This document shows, piece by piece, positions 45,901 to 56,979 of a DNA stretch of 64,000 nt. The stretch comes from Mesodorylaimus sp. YZB2_4 (taxonomy: Eukaryota > Nematoda > Enoplea > Dorylaimida > Dorylaimidae), in NCBI GenBank assembly GCA_030248295.1, contig JASANH010001439.1:62001-126000 (forward strand), in the 5' to 3' direction. The notes beneath the pieces were generated by a model. That model worked only from the letters and a program-made list of their open reading frames with translations. It searched no databases and was not told where the DNA came from. Made by a program: the position numbers and the translations under genes. Position 1 is the stretch's first letter; the number at the start of each line of letters is the position of its first letter.

Positions 45901-47385
45901 CCAGGGAAAAAAAAAATATTCGAGCTGGAATTAGAAAAAACTGTGAAAGCTTGCATTCTTAGGTTTCAAACTTGGATATATTGTTTTTAGAAACTATTTT
46001 GTTGCTTCCTGTACCCACCTTTAAAGCGCCGGGAAAATTTCGTCTCCCTGGACGACATAAGCTTCCCCTGTCTTTTCCTTCTGTCAGCCATAATTCATAT
46101 CGAATTGTGTTTTTAACTGCAAATAATCGAAGCTAAGTTTAATGTCGCGAATCGTCATTTAAGTATGAATTGGGGAGACATCTGCTGTAACTTAAACAGC
46201 CAACAAAAACACCTCAAGCCAACTCCCACTCACCAAATAGTAAAATGATGATGACTACAAACTGAAAAAAACCAAAATAAGGCATGACCTATTGTCTCTA
46301 TTGAAGGCTGCGAAAAGTACGTTATACATTGCTGGAGAGATCAAATCAGTGACATCAGTGGTTCTGTATTTCGTCATGGCATTTTAAAGAATCTGCCCGA
46401 AAAATTTAAAATTCCCAATGCTTTTTTGAATGCAAGAGATTTCGATGATGCAATATTGGCATTCGATAGTTTAATAAAGAAAATTATTGACGATGTTCAT
46501 AAAAATTCCAAATTAAATTTTTTGGATAAAGATTATTTATTCATCGATGACGCATTCGATTGTGATTTGGATTGCCTTTTATCAGCGGACCAATTTATAT
46601 TGGCCGTTTTGGTGATTATGTCATTAGCAAATAAATCTGAAAATTTTGTTTGGATTGCCGTTGATCCATTTATAAAATATTCTGCAATTTATCCGCCTTA
46701 TCCTTATTTCAATTTTGATGCAGTTGTCAAAGTGGCAATTAATGTGGTAAAACGTGGATTAGTTGGTGATTATTCCATGAGAATATTGAAAAATATTATG
46801 CGCTGTTCTGAAAACGTTCTTAAATCCGTTTATAAAAAAGAATTATTCACATTTCTGGGATCAGATTTTTCGCCAATTATTGGACATAAATTTGTTAGAA
46901 CTGAACCACAAACTATTCTTCTGAATTGCTCAAGATTAGCAGAAGTATTTGAAACCGTTTTACCTTCTCTCAAAAAAACGATTCTAAGTCTTTTGGACGA
47001 TGATAAAAAAATTTCAAATGAAATTGCTGTTATATTTCGATACGATGGGCCGAGTTCACTTTTTGAAAATGATTTTCTAATTGAAGAATGTCAGAAAAAT
47101 TTTCCAGGTGTACATTTTTTGAATGAAGAATACAAATATGGGCATGAAAATAAGCCGTTATTTTATGGAAGGAAGATATCGTGTGAGAGAAATGTGGTAA
47201 CTTTTTGCCATTGGAATGAAGTTTCGTCATTAGAATGGCCAGTGGTCATTTTCGTGAATATGATTCGAAAAAATCTGAAATATTATGATGAAAAATGTCT
47301 ATATTATCAAATGTATCGAGCTTGTTCCCGCGCTGTTGTAAAATTGGTCACAATTTCTGTCATTTGTGATAGTGACTTGAAATAA
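42987..47385 (+). CDS. NERD nuclease-SF1 helicase fusion protein, two exons
   Basis: Exons 42987-44253 and 46307-47385 join phase 1 to 2 across a 2,053 bp GTAAGG...GAAG intron, giving 781 aa. An N-terminal region is followed by a NERD (nuclease-related) domain at about 125-150, REYDFVIIGPEIG then LVIEVKG, matching the D...ExK acid pattern. A charged linker leads to Walker A, VGAAGTGKS (about 377-385), and motif Ia (TFLAAQS). Exon 2 has Walker B YLFIDDAFD (about 500), motif IV-like ILLNCSRLAEVFE, motif V NEVSSLEWPVVIF (about 728) and motif VI MYRACSRAVVKL (about 757). This is the UvrD/PcrA order, with DDAFD instead of DExQ and no Gln after GD in motif III, so unwinding activity is doubtful. 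NERD-helicases are known mostly from bacteria and plants. An upstream in-frame ATG (42876) lies before a likely 5' intron acceptor. Codon use is AT-rich like its neighbours. Confidence 0.75.
44431..44447 (+). repeat. Run of 17 G
   Basis: A homopolymer in the intron of the NERD-helicase gene. It is 60 bp from the palindromic element's target duplication. Confidence 0.95.
44516..45032. mobile_element. Palindromic 517 bp element with 8-bp target duplication
   Basis: Two arms of about 220 bp (from CATGGCTATACTATATGTGA at 44516 and its reverse complement ending at 45032) face each other around a loop of about 65 bp. The flanks ACCCAACG (44508-44515 and 45033-45040) are an exact 8-bp direct repeat. 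Such long arms and an 8-bp duplication fit a foldback or MITE-type relative of hAT-like elements; the superfamily is inferred from duplication length only. It lies in the intron of the NERD-helicase gene. No coding capacity. Confidence 0.85.
45041..46306. other. Rest of the NERD-helicase intron
   Basis: No open frame with a recognisable domain. The acceptor TCTCTATTGAAG at 46295-46306 precedes exon 2 (CEKYVIHCW). Confidence 0.5.
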
Positions 47386-47436
47386 TACATATAGGCCCTT
47401 GATATTTTGTCATGTAAAAAAATTCTTTTTCGACAA

Positions 47437-47442
47437 AATAAA
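47437..47442 (+). terminator. Poly(A) signal of the NERD-helicase gene
   Basis: AATAAA lies 52 bp after the stop codon at 47383-47385. Confidence 0.6.
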
Positions 47443-47689
47443 ACGTACAGATTGGAGCTTTTCCTTTGATTCCTTTGATGAAGACAGCCACGCAACTTCC
47501 ATCAGATTCAAGCTTCAATTTTTGACCCCCTCTATTTTCATGTGTGACGATGTTTCATGACTGGTCGTAGTGACGCGACAATGCTTTTTCAATGCAAACT
47601 CGATTTTCACGGGATATCACATAAAGTTTTTTCGAAGTTGGTCAAAATCGCTCTTGAAATCTCGGAATCACAATTTAAAATTTAAAAAC

Positions 47690-48390
47690 TTTTTTATTTT
47701 TCCCGAAAACAAGTTCTCTAGTGCAAATTAAATCGAGGCGTAGTGACAACGTGAAAAAGCTATATTATATTTCCTGGCAATTTCCAAAGCAGCAGTCAAA
47801 ACCACTCTTATTTCATAAGCGACGCGCGGGCGGGAAATTCAAAAATTGAGTACTGCAGGCAATTTTTGGCCGCTCATTTCTTTTCTCAATTTTCATGATC
47901 CGAGGTCAAATTTCAACAGAAAATATACCAGTCGACGCCATTCGCCATGCTCAATCCAAAAATAAATGTCTTGCTTTGTGATCTGTTTTGCAAGGTTTTA
48001 AAAAACAGATTTTTTTTAAATTGCTGGTATTTGGATGCAGTTTTTGTATATTTCGATATCAAATATAAAGCTGAAAAATAGACGATGGGGGTCAGGTTGA
48101 GAGTTAGGTGGATCGGGCGTATTTTAGGCTGGTCAAACCCTGATTCCTAGATAGCAAAAAGGAACAGGAGGTCTGGAAGTCGTCAAGTTGGAGGCCCCTT
48201 ACACTTATGCGCCCAATATCTCGAGATAGGTGAGAGATCGAAACTTTTCGTGACAGGCATTCGATTTTTCTTTCATTTGCGATCACGCTGATGTGTCGCA
48301 GATCAGGAAACACCAATCGGTCAATGAGTTATGGTCGATATCGCCCCACCACCAAAAAGCGTTTTCTTTGTGTGAACATTGTTTTCGTTG
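47690..48390 (+). repeat. Dispersed repeat, copy B
   Basis: Direct repeat of 28060-28870 (shares AGACGATGGGGGTCA, GAGAGTTAGGTGGAT, GCTGGTCAAACCC). It carries GCGCGGGCGGGAAATTC, the motif of the inverted array at 25.9-28.0 kb, so all three belong to one repeat family. Confidence 0.6.
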
Positions 48391-49541
48391 TATTCATCAT
48401 GGAGATTAAAAAGTACAGAATGCGAACACAACAAAACAAGTTCGATTTATCAATGTGATAAGCAGAAGTGAGTTCTTAAACAAAAGTTGTTATCTCTGAG
48501 TCTCAAGAACATTCTTTATAATCAAAACCACTCACCTTTTTCTTCAAATATATATTCCAATCGACAAGCATACTGTACGGTAATCCCACTATTTTGTAAC
48601 TCGTCGTATCGTAGAGCACCGATCTATAAAAGAGCATACACGAATCAACAACCTCGAAAAATCAATAATCATCGAATCAATCAATAACCCAGTAATTGTT
48701 CTTGGTTGGGCTGTACCCAATCCTGAGATGGCATTGGACCTCTCTGCCCATTCACTACTTCATGAGGCTCACTCCCGATATACGGCCCACCTTGAGGGAC
48801 CACAGGCCTCCTATCTTCCACCTGCACAACTACTGGTTCGTAACCCCACTTATCGCTAAAAGGTCTCTCCAACTTCATGTCCACAACACTTACCCTATTC
48901 AACCATGGGGTTGTCAATTGACCAATCATCCTTGCGCCCACATGCCACTGTTCGTTTGATTGCCTGACCACCTTGTACGCCCTGCGTAACCACGATTGAT
49001 AGGTCAAACATGGAACCAACTTTGTCCTTTGCACGTCCTCTCGATCCGCCATTTGGGGAGCCCGTTGAGCGGTTGCAATGCATGCCAGCCGTCGACATAC
49101 CCAACTTCGCTTGTCCCAGTGACAACGGATGACCCAACTCTGTCACCATTGGCACGCCATACTTTTGACCCACTCGATCCAACTGATCGATGTTCGCTTT
49201 CATCATGATCTGTTGCTTCATCACTGGCAGGCCCGCTTCGTCTCGTCCTTCTTCAGCTTGCCTAACTCGTACAACCACCGGCGACTGGCGACTGGCCATC
49301 CAGTCCCACTCTGGTTGCATCCACTGATTGAGTAGAGTCGACATCTGTTCGCAAATTGACCTCTTGACCATCGACAACTGGTGCGCCCACTTGATCGTTG
49401 ACCACCTCGCCGACTTGATCCTCAACACGTTCTTCCATTGCCACTCGACCATTGCCAACCAGTGCCTCTTCTCGTTCGTTAACCACCTACTCGAAAGATT
49501 ATCAAATGAAGATCGCAAATCCCCCTTTCTGGCCACATTGA

Positions 49542-49554
49542 CCCCCCCCCCCCC
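49542..49554 (+). repeat. Run of 13 C at the 5' edge of the non-LTR element
   Basis: The homopolymer directly abuts the first base of the retrotransposon (AGCAATGCGG). Confidence 0.95.
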
Positions 49555-51292
49555 AGCAATGCGGAGAAAGCGAATGCTTTGAATCAATATTTTCGACTAA
49601 CTTTACGTCGGCTAATTCTATCAACTTTCATCCACCCGCAGATGATCCTGACGATCTCATGGATTATTCGGTCAGTGAGGCCTTTGTTCGGAGACAAATC
49701 AATCAGATGAAGGTGAGCAGTGCCCCTGGTGAGGATGGACTCTCGTCACAGATTATCCGTAATATCGCCCCTTCGATTATTCCGGCACTGACGCTTCTTT
49801 TTAATCGTTCGATTCAGGAAGAGCAATTTCCCGAAGTATGGAAATGCGCCAAGGTCGTGCCGATTCCCAAGGCTGGAGAAAAGAACAAAGTGAAATCTTT
49901 CCGGCCAATTTCACTTCTTTCCATACTCTCAAAGCTACTAGAGCGTCATGTCGAAGATATTTTACGCCGAAAACTACGCCTTTCGCCTCGCCAGCATGGT
50001 TTTTGTAGACGTCGGGGCACAAATAGTGCTCTCTTAAATGCCACGCAATACGTCCATGACGCCCTTAATTCGAAGAAAACGAAAGTGTCAAAGAGTTATA
50101 AATTTGTGGTTGGTCTATTTCTGGACATTAAGAAAGCCTTCGATCAAGTTCAGCATTCAACCCTGCTTGAGCGTCTTTCGACTTATCATCGCTTACCTGT
50201 GAAGATCATCCGATGGCTGTTGTCATATTTAACTGGCCGGTCGCAACGGGTTGTAATTGGCAATTGTTCATCGGACGTTTCGGCCGTGACCAGTGGGGTC
50301 CCACAAGGGTCTATCTTGGGTCCCACATTATTCGTAGCGTTTATCGACCCGCTGCTGGAAGAATTTTCCCGAAGATTTCGAGACGCCCTTCTTCAAGCCT
50401 ACGCAGACGATTTAGCTTTATTTGTTCCAGTCGAGTCAAAACAAGATATTGAAAGAGTGATGCAATCAATGGTCGATTTTATTTGCACTTGGGTTAGAGA
50501 TTCTGGTTTGGATTTTAGCGTCGAAAAATTCCAAGCGATTTTATTCCGATACGGTCATCAAAAATTGGATTCGGTGCCCAAGATCACAGTCCTTGGTCAA
50601 AGAGTGGAGTTCCTCGCGAAGGTAAAATATCTTGGGATCACTTTTGACTGTCATTTAGATTTCTCGGATCACATATCAGATTTAGTCCGTAAGTGCAATA
50701 CAATGATTGGCGTATTGAGAAGGAAGCTGGGTAGGCATGCACCTCCGTCTGTTTTTGGTAGAGTGTATGATTCATGTATTAGGTCGCTCTTGGAAGATGG
50801 ATCAGCTGTTTGGGATCCTGTCAAAAAATGTGATATTGATCATCTGGAAAGAGCGAACAAGTTTGCTGTGCGATTGTATCTCAATAATTTTACTATGTCT
50901 TACGAGGATGCCTTGGTAAAGGCAGGCTGGTGTACTTTGTATGAGCGACGTAAACGTGCAAAATTGAGTTTATTTTATAAGCTTTACCATGGGCATAATG
51001 ATTTTGGGAATTCTCGTTTTATACACAAATCTGACTGTCGTGCTAGCAGGCGATTGTGTGAACCACATCATTTGGTTATTCCGAGTCATAATTTCGAGTC
51101 TTACAAACGGAGTTTTGTGTTTTCTGCAACGGTTTTATGGAACTCTGTACCATGGGATTACGCTTGGTCGACTTTTCGTGGGTTTAGTAACTTTATCATG
51201 AGTATGAGTTTTGATTAATTTTATGTGTCTCCCGCCCGTCAAGTGCATGTATTTGCTTGGGTACGGAGTAAACGATGACGATGACGATGACG
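49555..51292 (+). mobile_element. 5'-truncated non-LTR retrotransposon
   Basis: It starts abruptly after the C run, at sequence that also marks the visible start of the decayed copy at 34.3 kb. It carries an open RT frame and ends in GTGCATGTATTTGCTTGG followed by a (GATGAC)n tail. No endonuclease domain is present. One base is inserted or lost near 49600, before the long open frame. The ending on short tandem repeats is typical of CR1/jockey-like and RTE-like elements. Confidence 0.8.
49659..51218 (+). CDS. Reverse transcriptase of the non-LTR element
   Basis: An open frame of 519 codons. RT blocks are in order: PGEDGLSSQII, VPIPKAGEKN, FRPISLLSILSKLLE, RQHGFCRRRGT, the first catalytic Asp in LFLDIKKAFDQV, SGVPQGSILGP, and the YADD catalytic box in QAYADDLALF. 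VKYLGITFDCHLDFS follows, then the thumb/C-terminal region common in CR1/jockey-group elements (AVWDPV, LERANKFAVRLYLN, VLWNSVPW). The first Met is not the true start, because homology extends upstream in another frame (NAEKANALNQYF) and the 5' part with endonuclease is missing. Catalytic residues are intact, so the frame decayed little since insertion. It could not mobilise itself without an endonuclease. Confidence 0.85.
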   Translation: MDYSVSEAFVRRQINQMKVSSAPGEDGLSSQIIRNIAPSIIPALTLLFNRSIQEEQFPEVWKCAKVVPIPKAGEKNKVKSFRPISLLSILSKLLERHVEDILRRKLRLSPRQHGFCRRRGTNSALLNATQYVHDALNSKKTKVSKSYKFVVGLFLDIKKAFDQVQHSTLLERLSTYHRLPVKIIRWLLSYLTGRSQRVVIGNCSSDVSAVTSGVPQGSILGPTLFVAFIDPLLEEFSRRFRDALLQAYADDLALFVPVESKQDIERVMQSMVDFICTWVRDSGLDFSVEKFQAILFRYGHQKLDSVPKITVLGQRVEFLAKVKYLGITFDCHLDFSDHISDLVRKCNTMIGVLRRKLGRHAPPSVFGRVYDSCIRSLLEDGSAVWDPVKKCDIDHLERANKFAVRLYLNNFTMSYEDALVKAGWCTLYERRKRAKLSLFYKLYHGHNDFGNSRFIHKSDCRASRRLCEPHHLVIPSHNFESYKRSFVFSATVLWNSVPWDYAWSTFRGFSNFIMSMSFD

Positions 51293-52100
51293 ACTCAATT
51301 CGCTCCACCACGCGTGGACTTGCCGCCAGCCAATTGTCTTGCAAGCGATCATCATCAGGTACTCAATCCCCCGACGGATCCGCTAGCGGTGACATGCTGC
51401 TGTAGTCATCGTCCACTTGATCACCATCAACCACGACTTCAGTCGCTTCGCCATCTTCACTGTCGCCATCACGTCTAAGCATATCTCTTTTTAAAATTCG
51501 TACAATCGCAAGTTTGCCAATACTGGTGGCATGATTTCGATGATCTTCTCGTCATCGAAATCCCAGCACCGCCGATTGTCCGCTGTCAGTCGCTCGTGGA
51601 ATTTGGCCATAGCCCGCTCGAAGTCGACTGCTTTGATCAACTGTTCTTTCCTGATGTCTTCCACTGTCGGGTATTCAGGATACGTGCCATGGCCGCCTGC
51701 AATGCCAAACGGCGCCATATCAGCCTCCTGAACATGTTCTTGCGATCCTCCCCTGGTCGTCGTGGGATATCCCTCCATTCACACGCACGCAACGACAATG
51801 AGATGTCACGTTTCCCCATCATTGTGTTCCACCGCCTGGCCGTCGCAAGCCGACCGGTCAACGATCGCCTTGTCTTCGTTGTCGTCGTTGGTGACCGTTG
51901 GCCAGTCGATCTTGTGCCAGCCGGCTGTCCGCCATCCGCAGAAGTGCCCGCTGATCGCACTGACATGCACTCGCTTCCCCTCTCCATTCCTGTCGTGACA
52001 TTCGTCGCTTTCTGCGAATATGCACTCAAGACACACGTTATGCACTGTGTGGCCTACCAACGTAGCCATCTACAGCTCCTCACAAACCAACTCAAAAACC

Positions 52101-52699
52101 AAACCAAGCCTCAGTGAGTCCAAATTAGAACCCAACAAGACCCAAGAAAAAGCCCAAAACTAATCTCACACACACCGCTCACAGATCTCTGACACCATTC
52201 ACACGAGTTGAAGTTTGAAAAGAAAAGAGACCCTTGAGACTGAAATAATCTCGCCAGTGCCGCCAAAAATTCTTTAGAAATGTTTTGTGTCGTGATATGG
52301 GTACGGTTATGATAATATCCTGCCCGTTCTCCTGACCTATCCTGAACCTAAACGGTGCCACCACATAAACTTATTGGTAACCTAAGAAACCCAGCAAATC
52401 CCCTCGCCTCCACACGCTCCTTCCTCTCGATTGTACCCGTGAACCAGAGACGTGCCCGCAGCGCTCCAACGGTTAGGGACTATGCCTAGAGAAAGTCCTT
52501 TCCAATCCCACTGATCTCCCTTTTACCCGAACTCCAACTATCTTCCTTTTTACCCCTGATATGTGATACATATGTCACGGGTCCAGCAGCACGGGTTCGA
52601 TTCCCGGTCAAGCTTAATGCTTTTGATTATTTCTTTCTTCTTACCCATTCTCTAAAAGATGGCAGCAAAAAAAGTGATGTTCTGAATTTGCGGAATTTT
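52101..52699. other. Intergenic, tRNA-like fragment
   Basis: A tRNA-like T-arm (CACGGGTTCGATTCCCGGTC) lies at about 52588-52608. An A-box-like CAACGGTTAGGGACTATGCC lies about 100 bp upstream. Acceptor arms do not pair, so this is not a tRNA gene. No protein gene is seen. Confidence 0.35.
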
Positions 52700-52705
52700 T
52701 TTATT
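52700..52705 (-). terminator. Poly(A) signal of the BIRC6-like gene
   Basis: AATAAA on the minus strand lies about 120 bp past the stop codon (52826-52828). Confidence 0.6.
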
Positions 52706-52825
52706 TCAACGCATTCACAATGGACGCAAGACGTACAAAAGATCAAAATGGAAATTTCATGCTCAGGGTATATTTGGTCTCAAAAAGTAAAATTTACACA
52801 GGATTAATTTATCATCATGGAAAAT

Positions 52826-55800
52826 TTACTCGGGCGAAGTCATGTGACCCAATTCCTGAATCAGTGCTTCCACAGTACGTTCCATACTACGAACTGATAC
52901 AACCCCCAGACCGCTGTCTAATGCAGCTGCAGCCAATGCTGAAGAACTTTTCTTATCTTTTTCTTTTTCTTTCGAATTGACCAACACGTCCACTTGCGCT
53001 TGACAAAGCCATTCGTGAGCTTGTTGAATGATTGCATCTTTCTTGTACCACATGTGACGACGAATAACTTCCTGCAATGTATCTGCGCGTGTTGTGGGGA
53101 GAGAACAAAGTTGAATTCGCGCGTTTTTTGTTGTTCCTTACAGCAAGTTGGTATCGACGGCTTTAGTTAGGCGTGTGTGCGCGCAGAAATTTTGTCATTT
53201 TTTAGTTTTAGGTATAGCTATCTCACTTCTTTATGATATTAAAATCACATATTTACCTTGAAATATTCTGGCGGCTGTTTTAATTGCTCTAAAATGGCAT
53301 AATGCATGGTGGCGTGCTGTAATTGTTGATTATATGCGTGCGACAAATGACGTCCCTTTTCTGTACCAATATACCGTTCGAAGCCTGGTTCGTTAAAATA
53401 AGGCTCTTTCACGAAAATCAAAGCCTAGAATCATGAATTGTCAAGTGTCTTTCAACTTAGACTACCTACTTATCTTACTTGAATCGAAATCAGCACCTGA
53501 AGTAAGCTACAGTACGGATTCCATTTCTCCTCTGGCCTTCCCTCCCACGTATTTAATATACTGAGACACACTTTGCCGTCTTGATATAAATTCGGATTGA
53601 ATCGGACTTCGCCATTTCCCGTGGTCAGAAAAGACACTTTGGGTGGTGAGAAAGGATAGCCAGATGGGAAGAATAAATCGAATTCGAAACAACCATTTTG
53701 ATAGGGCGTTTCGTCAGGACCAGTAATTAGGACTTTAATTAAATCGCATCTTCCTTCATCCACGGCTACAAATATGCTATTGCTCCAATTCATTGGCAGG
53801 GCGTTGTGTAGGGAAGCCAGTTCGCGTGCAATTCGTTTAGTCCTTTCTTTCAACGATGGGCTGAACGGATTCAACGATTTGGCTTCTTTGCGGTAAGTAA
53901 ATGGAATGACTAATTTTCCAAAATCGCCGATAAATTTCCATGTATTGATTTGAAGTTTCTGCAACAAGTGCACTCTCGTTAGTGAATTTTAAAATTCGCG
54001 CGTGTTTGATGCTCAGGTAAGAATTTGTTTAGCGCAGTGTGCTTTTTATGCGAGGAGTGTGATGTGCGGTGTGCGGTGCGCAGCCAGGCTAAATTTGTTC
54101 GGGGAAAATGTTTGCAGTTTTTGAATCGACGCTGTATTTAATGCCCACAGCGTCTTACCTTTAAGGCGTTCATATAATTCACAGCCGCATCAGTCTCGTT
54201 AATGGTAACTGTTGGCACAGCCGAAGGCAGCGAACTGTCTGTTGTCTCTTCGATCGCATTAATATGCGTTAGTGCGAACACGAGTCCACTTGTCGATGGA
54301 GATAAGATTTCTTCGTCCGTTGTCATTTCACGGAACGAATTCAACATAGCAATAGTAGAAGAAGCGTTCGAAGCGCCGGACGATGACGAATAGGACGAAG
54401 ACAAGGTATTGGCGCTAGGACTAGCCACCGATGGGCCAGTGACCACTTTACCAATACTGGTCGTATTGGCGTGTCTTCGCGCCGCTTCAGTGATCAAGGC
54501 GCACCATTTTTGAACCCGTTCGATAAAATCGACTAATCGAAAATCGGGCGATCCCATTCGGACACCAGGACCGTTTAGATAAATCAATAATTGGTCACGA
54601 AATCGGGGCAATAAATTCGAACAAGTCCATCGTTCAGCCGTGTTTGCCGATCTCGGAGGTCCACCCACGAAAGCGCTGAGTCGAGGAGATACTAAAAATG
54701 AAATTAGTTGCGGATATAGAGCCATCGAGCAAGCAGTTTCCAATAGTGCTTGATAAAATTCCATATGTTCGGATATGTCGAAGACTGATTCATTTTTTAG
54801 ATGATACTCTAACATTGGCACTAAACTGCAATGTTCAAGTAAATTTATCAATTCTGAGGTTATAAATTGCGATTTCTCCCCTTTTTTGTCTTCTCTATCC
54901 AACAGTTCATCAACGCCGCTGAAATCAGGATTCGAACGATACAAAAAGGAGGTCAATGCATTCATTAACCAAACTAGTTGTTCCTCGCGAGCCATTTGTT
55001 CTTCCACAGTCCGTTCGATATCCCATTGCGATCGTGTCGATCCATATCCATAGCCTACTCCGCGATAAGACACGTTATGAGAGTTCGATTTTCGGCGACT
55101 CGACGCGATTTGAGAGACGAAATTATTTGTTCGACCATCTTTTTTGGAAGATGAAACTTTTTGTCTTTGCTGAGTTTTTGAGATTGAAATTACAGCAGAA
55201 TCCGAACATGGAATAACTGACGATGAAGCACTTGCAGTATTTGAAATTGGCGTTTTCTGTGACGATAGGCCTGAAATGGAATCCAGTATGGACATTAGGT
55301 GTTTTCAGCTTCGGGACACAGCTTCATCATCTGAAGCCCGCTTTTCAGGTAGCCCTCATTTCCTGAGGGTTTTGTTGCTAGAAGAGTCCCCTACTCGCTT
55401 TCGCCACCGCACATCACCAGTTTTTATAGCGGATCGCACATTTTCATGGAAGTTTGTGAACAAAAACAGCCAATCTTAAACCATATTTTACACTACCGAC
55501 TGCAAGAATGTGGCATTTACAGTCATGTGACGGCAATTCACTCAGCTGGAGCAGAAAAGTGCAGCCTGCCGCCGCAAAAGAGTAAACCAAAAGTACCATA
55601 GTCTTGCAAGTGTGTAAAATATGGTTTCAAATAATGGCTACCGGGCTTAAATCGGCGAAAACTGCGCAAAAGCTTTTAAACCGAAAGTGGTCTATATTCG
55701 AAATTCCTCGATAATCTACTTCAAATGAGAGAAACCCAGTCAAACCCCTTGAGAATTAGCCAGAATCGTTGGAGGGCTGTCTGAAACAGAATCTAGTTTT

Positions 55801-56846
55801 CTTTCAAAGGACCTTTTCTCCCATTACTGCAGTCGGTTTAATAAGAAATCATTGAAGTGGCCCTTTGACACGTTCCGTTTCCTTTAATGGTTTCTCCCAT
55901 GAACAACATACATATTATAGTGCTGGGACACATTTAGGAAGGCGCAGGTTCGATTCCCGTCAGCTCCATTGATTTCACAAAATTGGTCTGTTGTTTTGAA
56001 GATATAACCCACCATATTACATTGGTAGATGGTTCAAGTTCCAGTCGCTCCATTCTTTCTGGAAAACCTAATTAGGCGCAGGTTCGATTCCTGTCAGCTC
56101 CATTAATTTTAAAAAACTGTTCTTATGTTTTGAAGTTTTAATTAACTATAATAATGCGTTCTGTTACCATCCAGGCTACGTGTAGTAGAGAGTTCAAATC
56201 CCAGTCACTCCATTCTTTTTGGAAAACCTAATTTCTTTTTTAATCAAGCTTACCTTCTCTGACCGATTTTGGAATGACATGACTTCTTTCATCGATCATA
56301 TCCAGCAATCGTTTGATCACTCCAGAATTGAATAACAATAATTTTTCTTGTGTTCCCGCCTCGTTGAATAATCGACTTAATCTGAGCATGGAACTCATTC
56401 TTAGCGGTTTCTGATTTAATACACGCCAAGCTCGATCGACCAAACTCCTCTCCTCGGGTTCTGGTGATGAGAGGGAGACTGCTGCGCCCATTCGAGCCTT
56501 TCTATTCGACTGACTATTGCATGCGCCCAATAAAACTCGAGATACGGTTAAAGCCAAATTTCGACGTCCTCCATTGGCCGTCCCTGCTGCACCGATGGCC
56601 GAGGAGGTGGTGGCATTATTCGAGTTGGCTGGTGACTGCTCGTCGATAATGATGGCCGATGCCGAGGGGGCGATGGTGACCACTTTGTCTATGATCCCCT
56701 CATCGTCGCCTTTAACGTCGATATTGTCGTCGATGTTGTGTCGAGGGCCATCGAGCTGGTCGGAAGAGGATGGCGACGAGGAACAAAGCAAACGACGCCA
56801 ACACTCACGTAAACGATAACTCAGTTGGGAACAAATTTTCGCAATT
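52826..56846 (-). CDS. BIRC6: BIRC6/BRUCE C-terminal part with E2 (UBC) domain, 5' missing
   Basis: Exons are 56254 to about 56846, 54159-55270, 53479-53958, 53257-53424 and 52826-53071. All internal junctions are GT-AG and the phases match. Human BIRC6 landmarks appear in order: GYGYGSTRSQWDIE, LLEHCSLVPMLEYHLKNESV, VLITGPDETPYQNGCFEFD, FNPNLYQDGKVCLSILNTW (E2 active Cys), GRPEEKWNP, EPYFNEPGFER and the tail FKEVIRRHMWYKK. The family is a giant chimeric E2/E3 ubiquitin ligase at the Golgi and vesicles that binds caspases and restrains cell death and autophagy. The 5'-most exon opens KICSQLSYRLRECWRR; its acceptor is unclear (weak AG near 56847 or 56862). No BIR domain or other upstream exon is visible before FARSA on the same strand. 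The visible protein is about 865 aa against about 4,850 in human. Confidence 0.8.
55271..56253 (-). repeat. Intron with tandem tRNA 3'-half-like units
   Basis: In this BIRC6 intron two similar units start at about 55944 and 56074 (plus-strand reading). Each has GGCGCAGGTTCGATTCC, GTCAGCTCCATT, an AT-rich spacer and TTTTGAAG. They end in a T-arm-like TTCAARTYCCAGTCRCTCCATTCTTTYTGGAAAACC. They look like partial tRNA copies spread as a tandem duplication; no cloverleaf can be drawn. Confidence 0.55.
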
Positions 56847-56979
56847 CTTTTAATTTTATTTCTTTTACATCAGGATCATAAAATTACAAGCACAATTTTT
56901 TTAGCCACCCACGTCGAAATCAGGTTTTATCCAATTCTTCCTCGAATGAGCTAAAAATTCATGCAGCTGCTTGTTATCA

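Larger units (their letters stand above)
48681..52069 (-). pseudogene. Possible minus-strand gene interrupted by a retrotransposon
   Basis: On the minus strand, protein-like open segments lie on both sides of the plus-strand non-LTR element. Upstream are 51806-52069 (MATLVGHTVHNVCLECIF, Cys/His-rich), 51491-51778 (EDIRKEQLIKAVDFERAM) and acidic sequence around 51300-51480 (SEDGEATEVVVDGDQVDDD). Downstream are 49262-49486 (acidic, VVNDQVGAPVVDGQE), 48895-49250 and 48681-49052 (LTYQSWLRRAYKVVRQSNE). Frames change between pieces. No domain is recognised. It may be a broken host gene or part of another mobile element, and the whole call is tentative. Confidence 0.25.

Noticed and set aside
48895..49587. 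A single 230-aa minus-strand gene
   Set aside because: The frame contains no domain, overlaps several equally open frames on both strands and crosses the retrotransposon edge.
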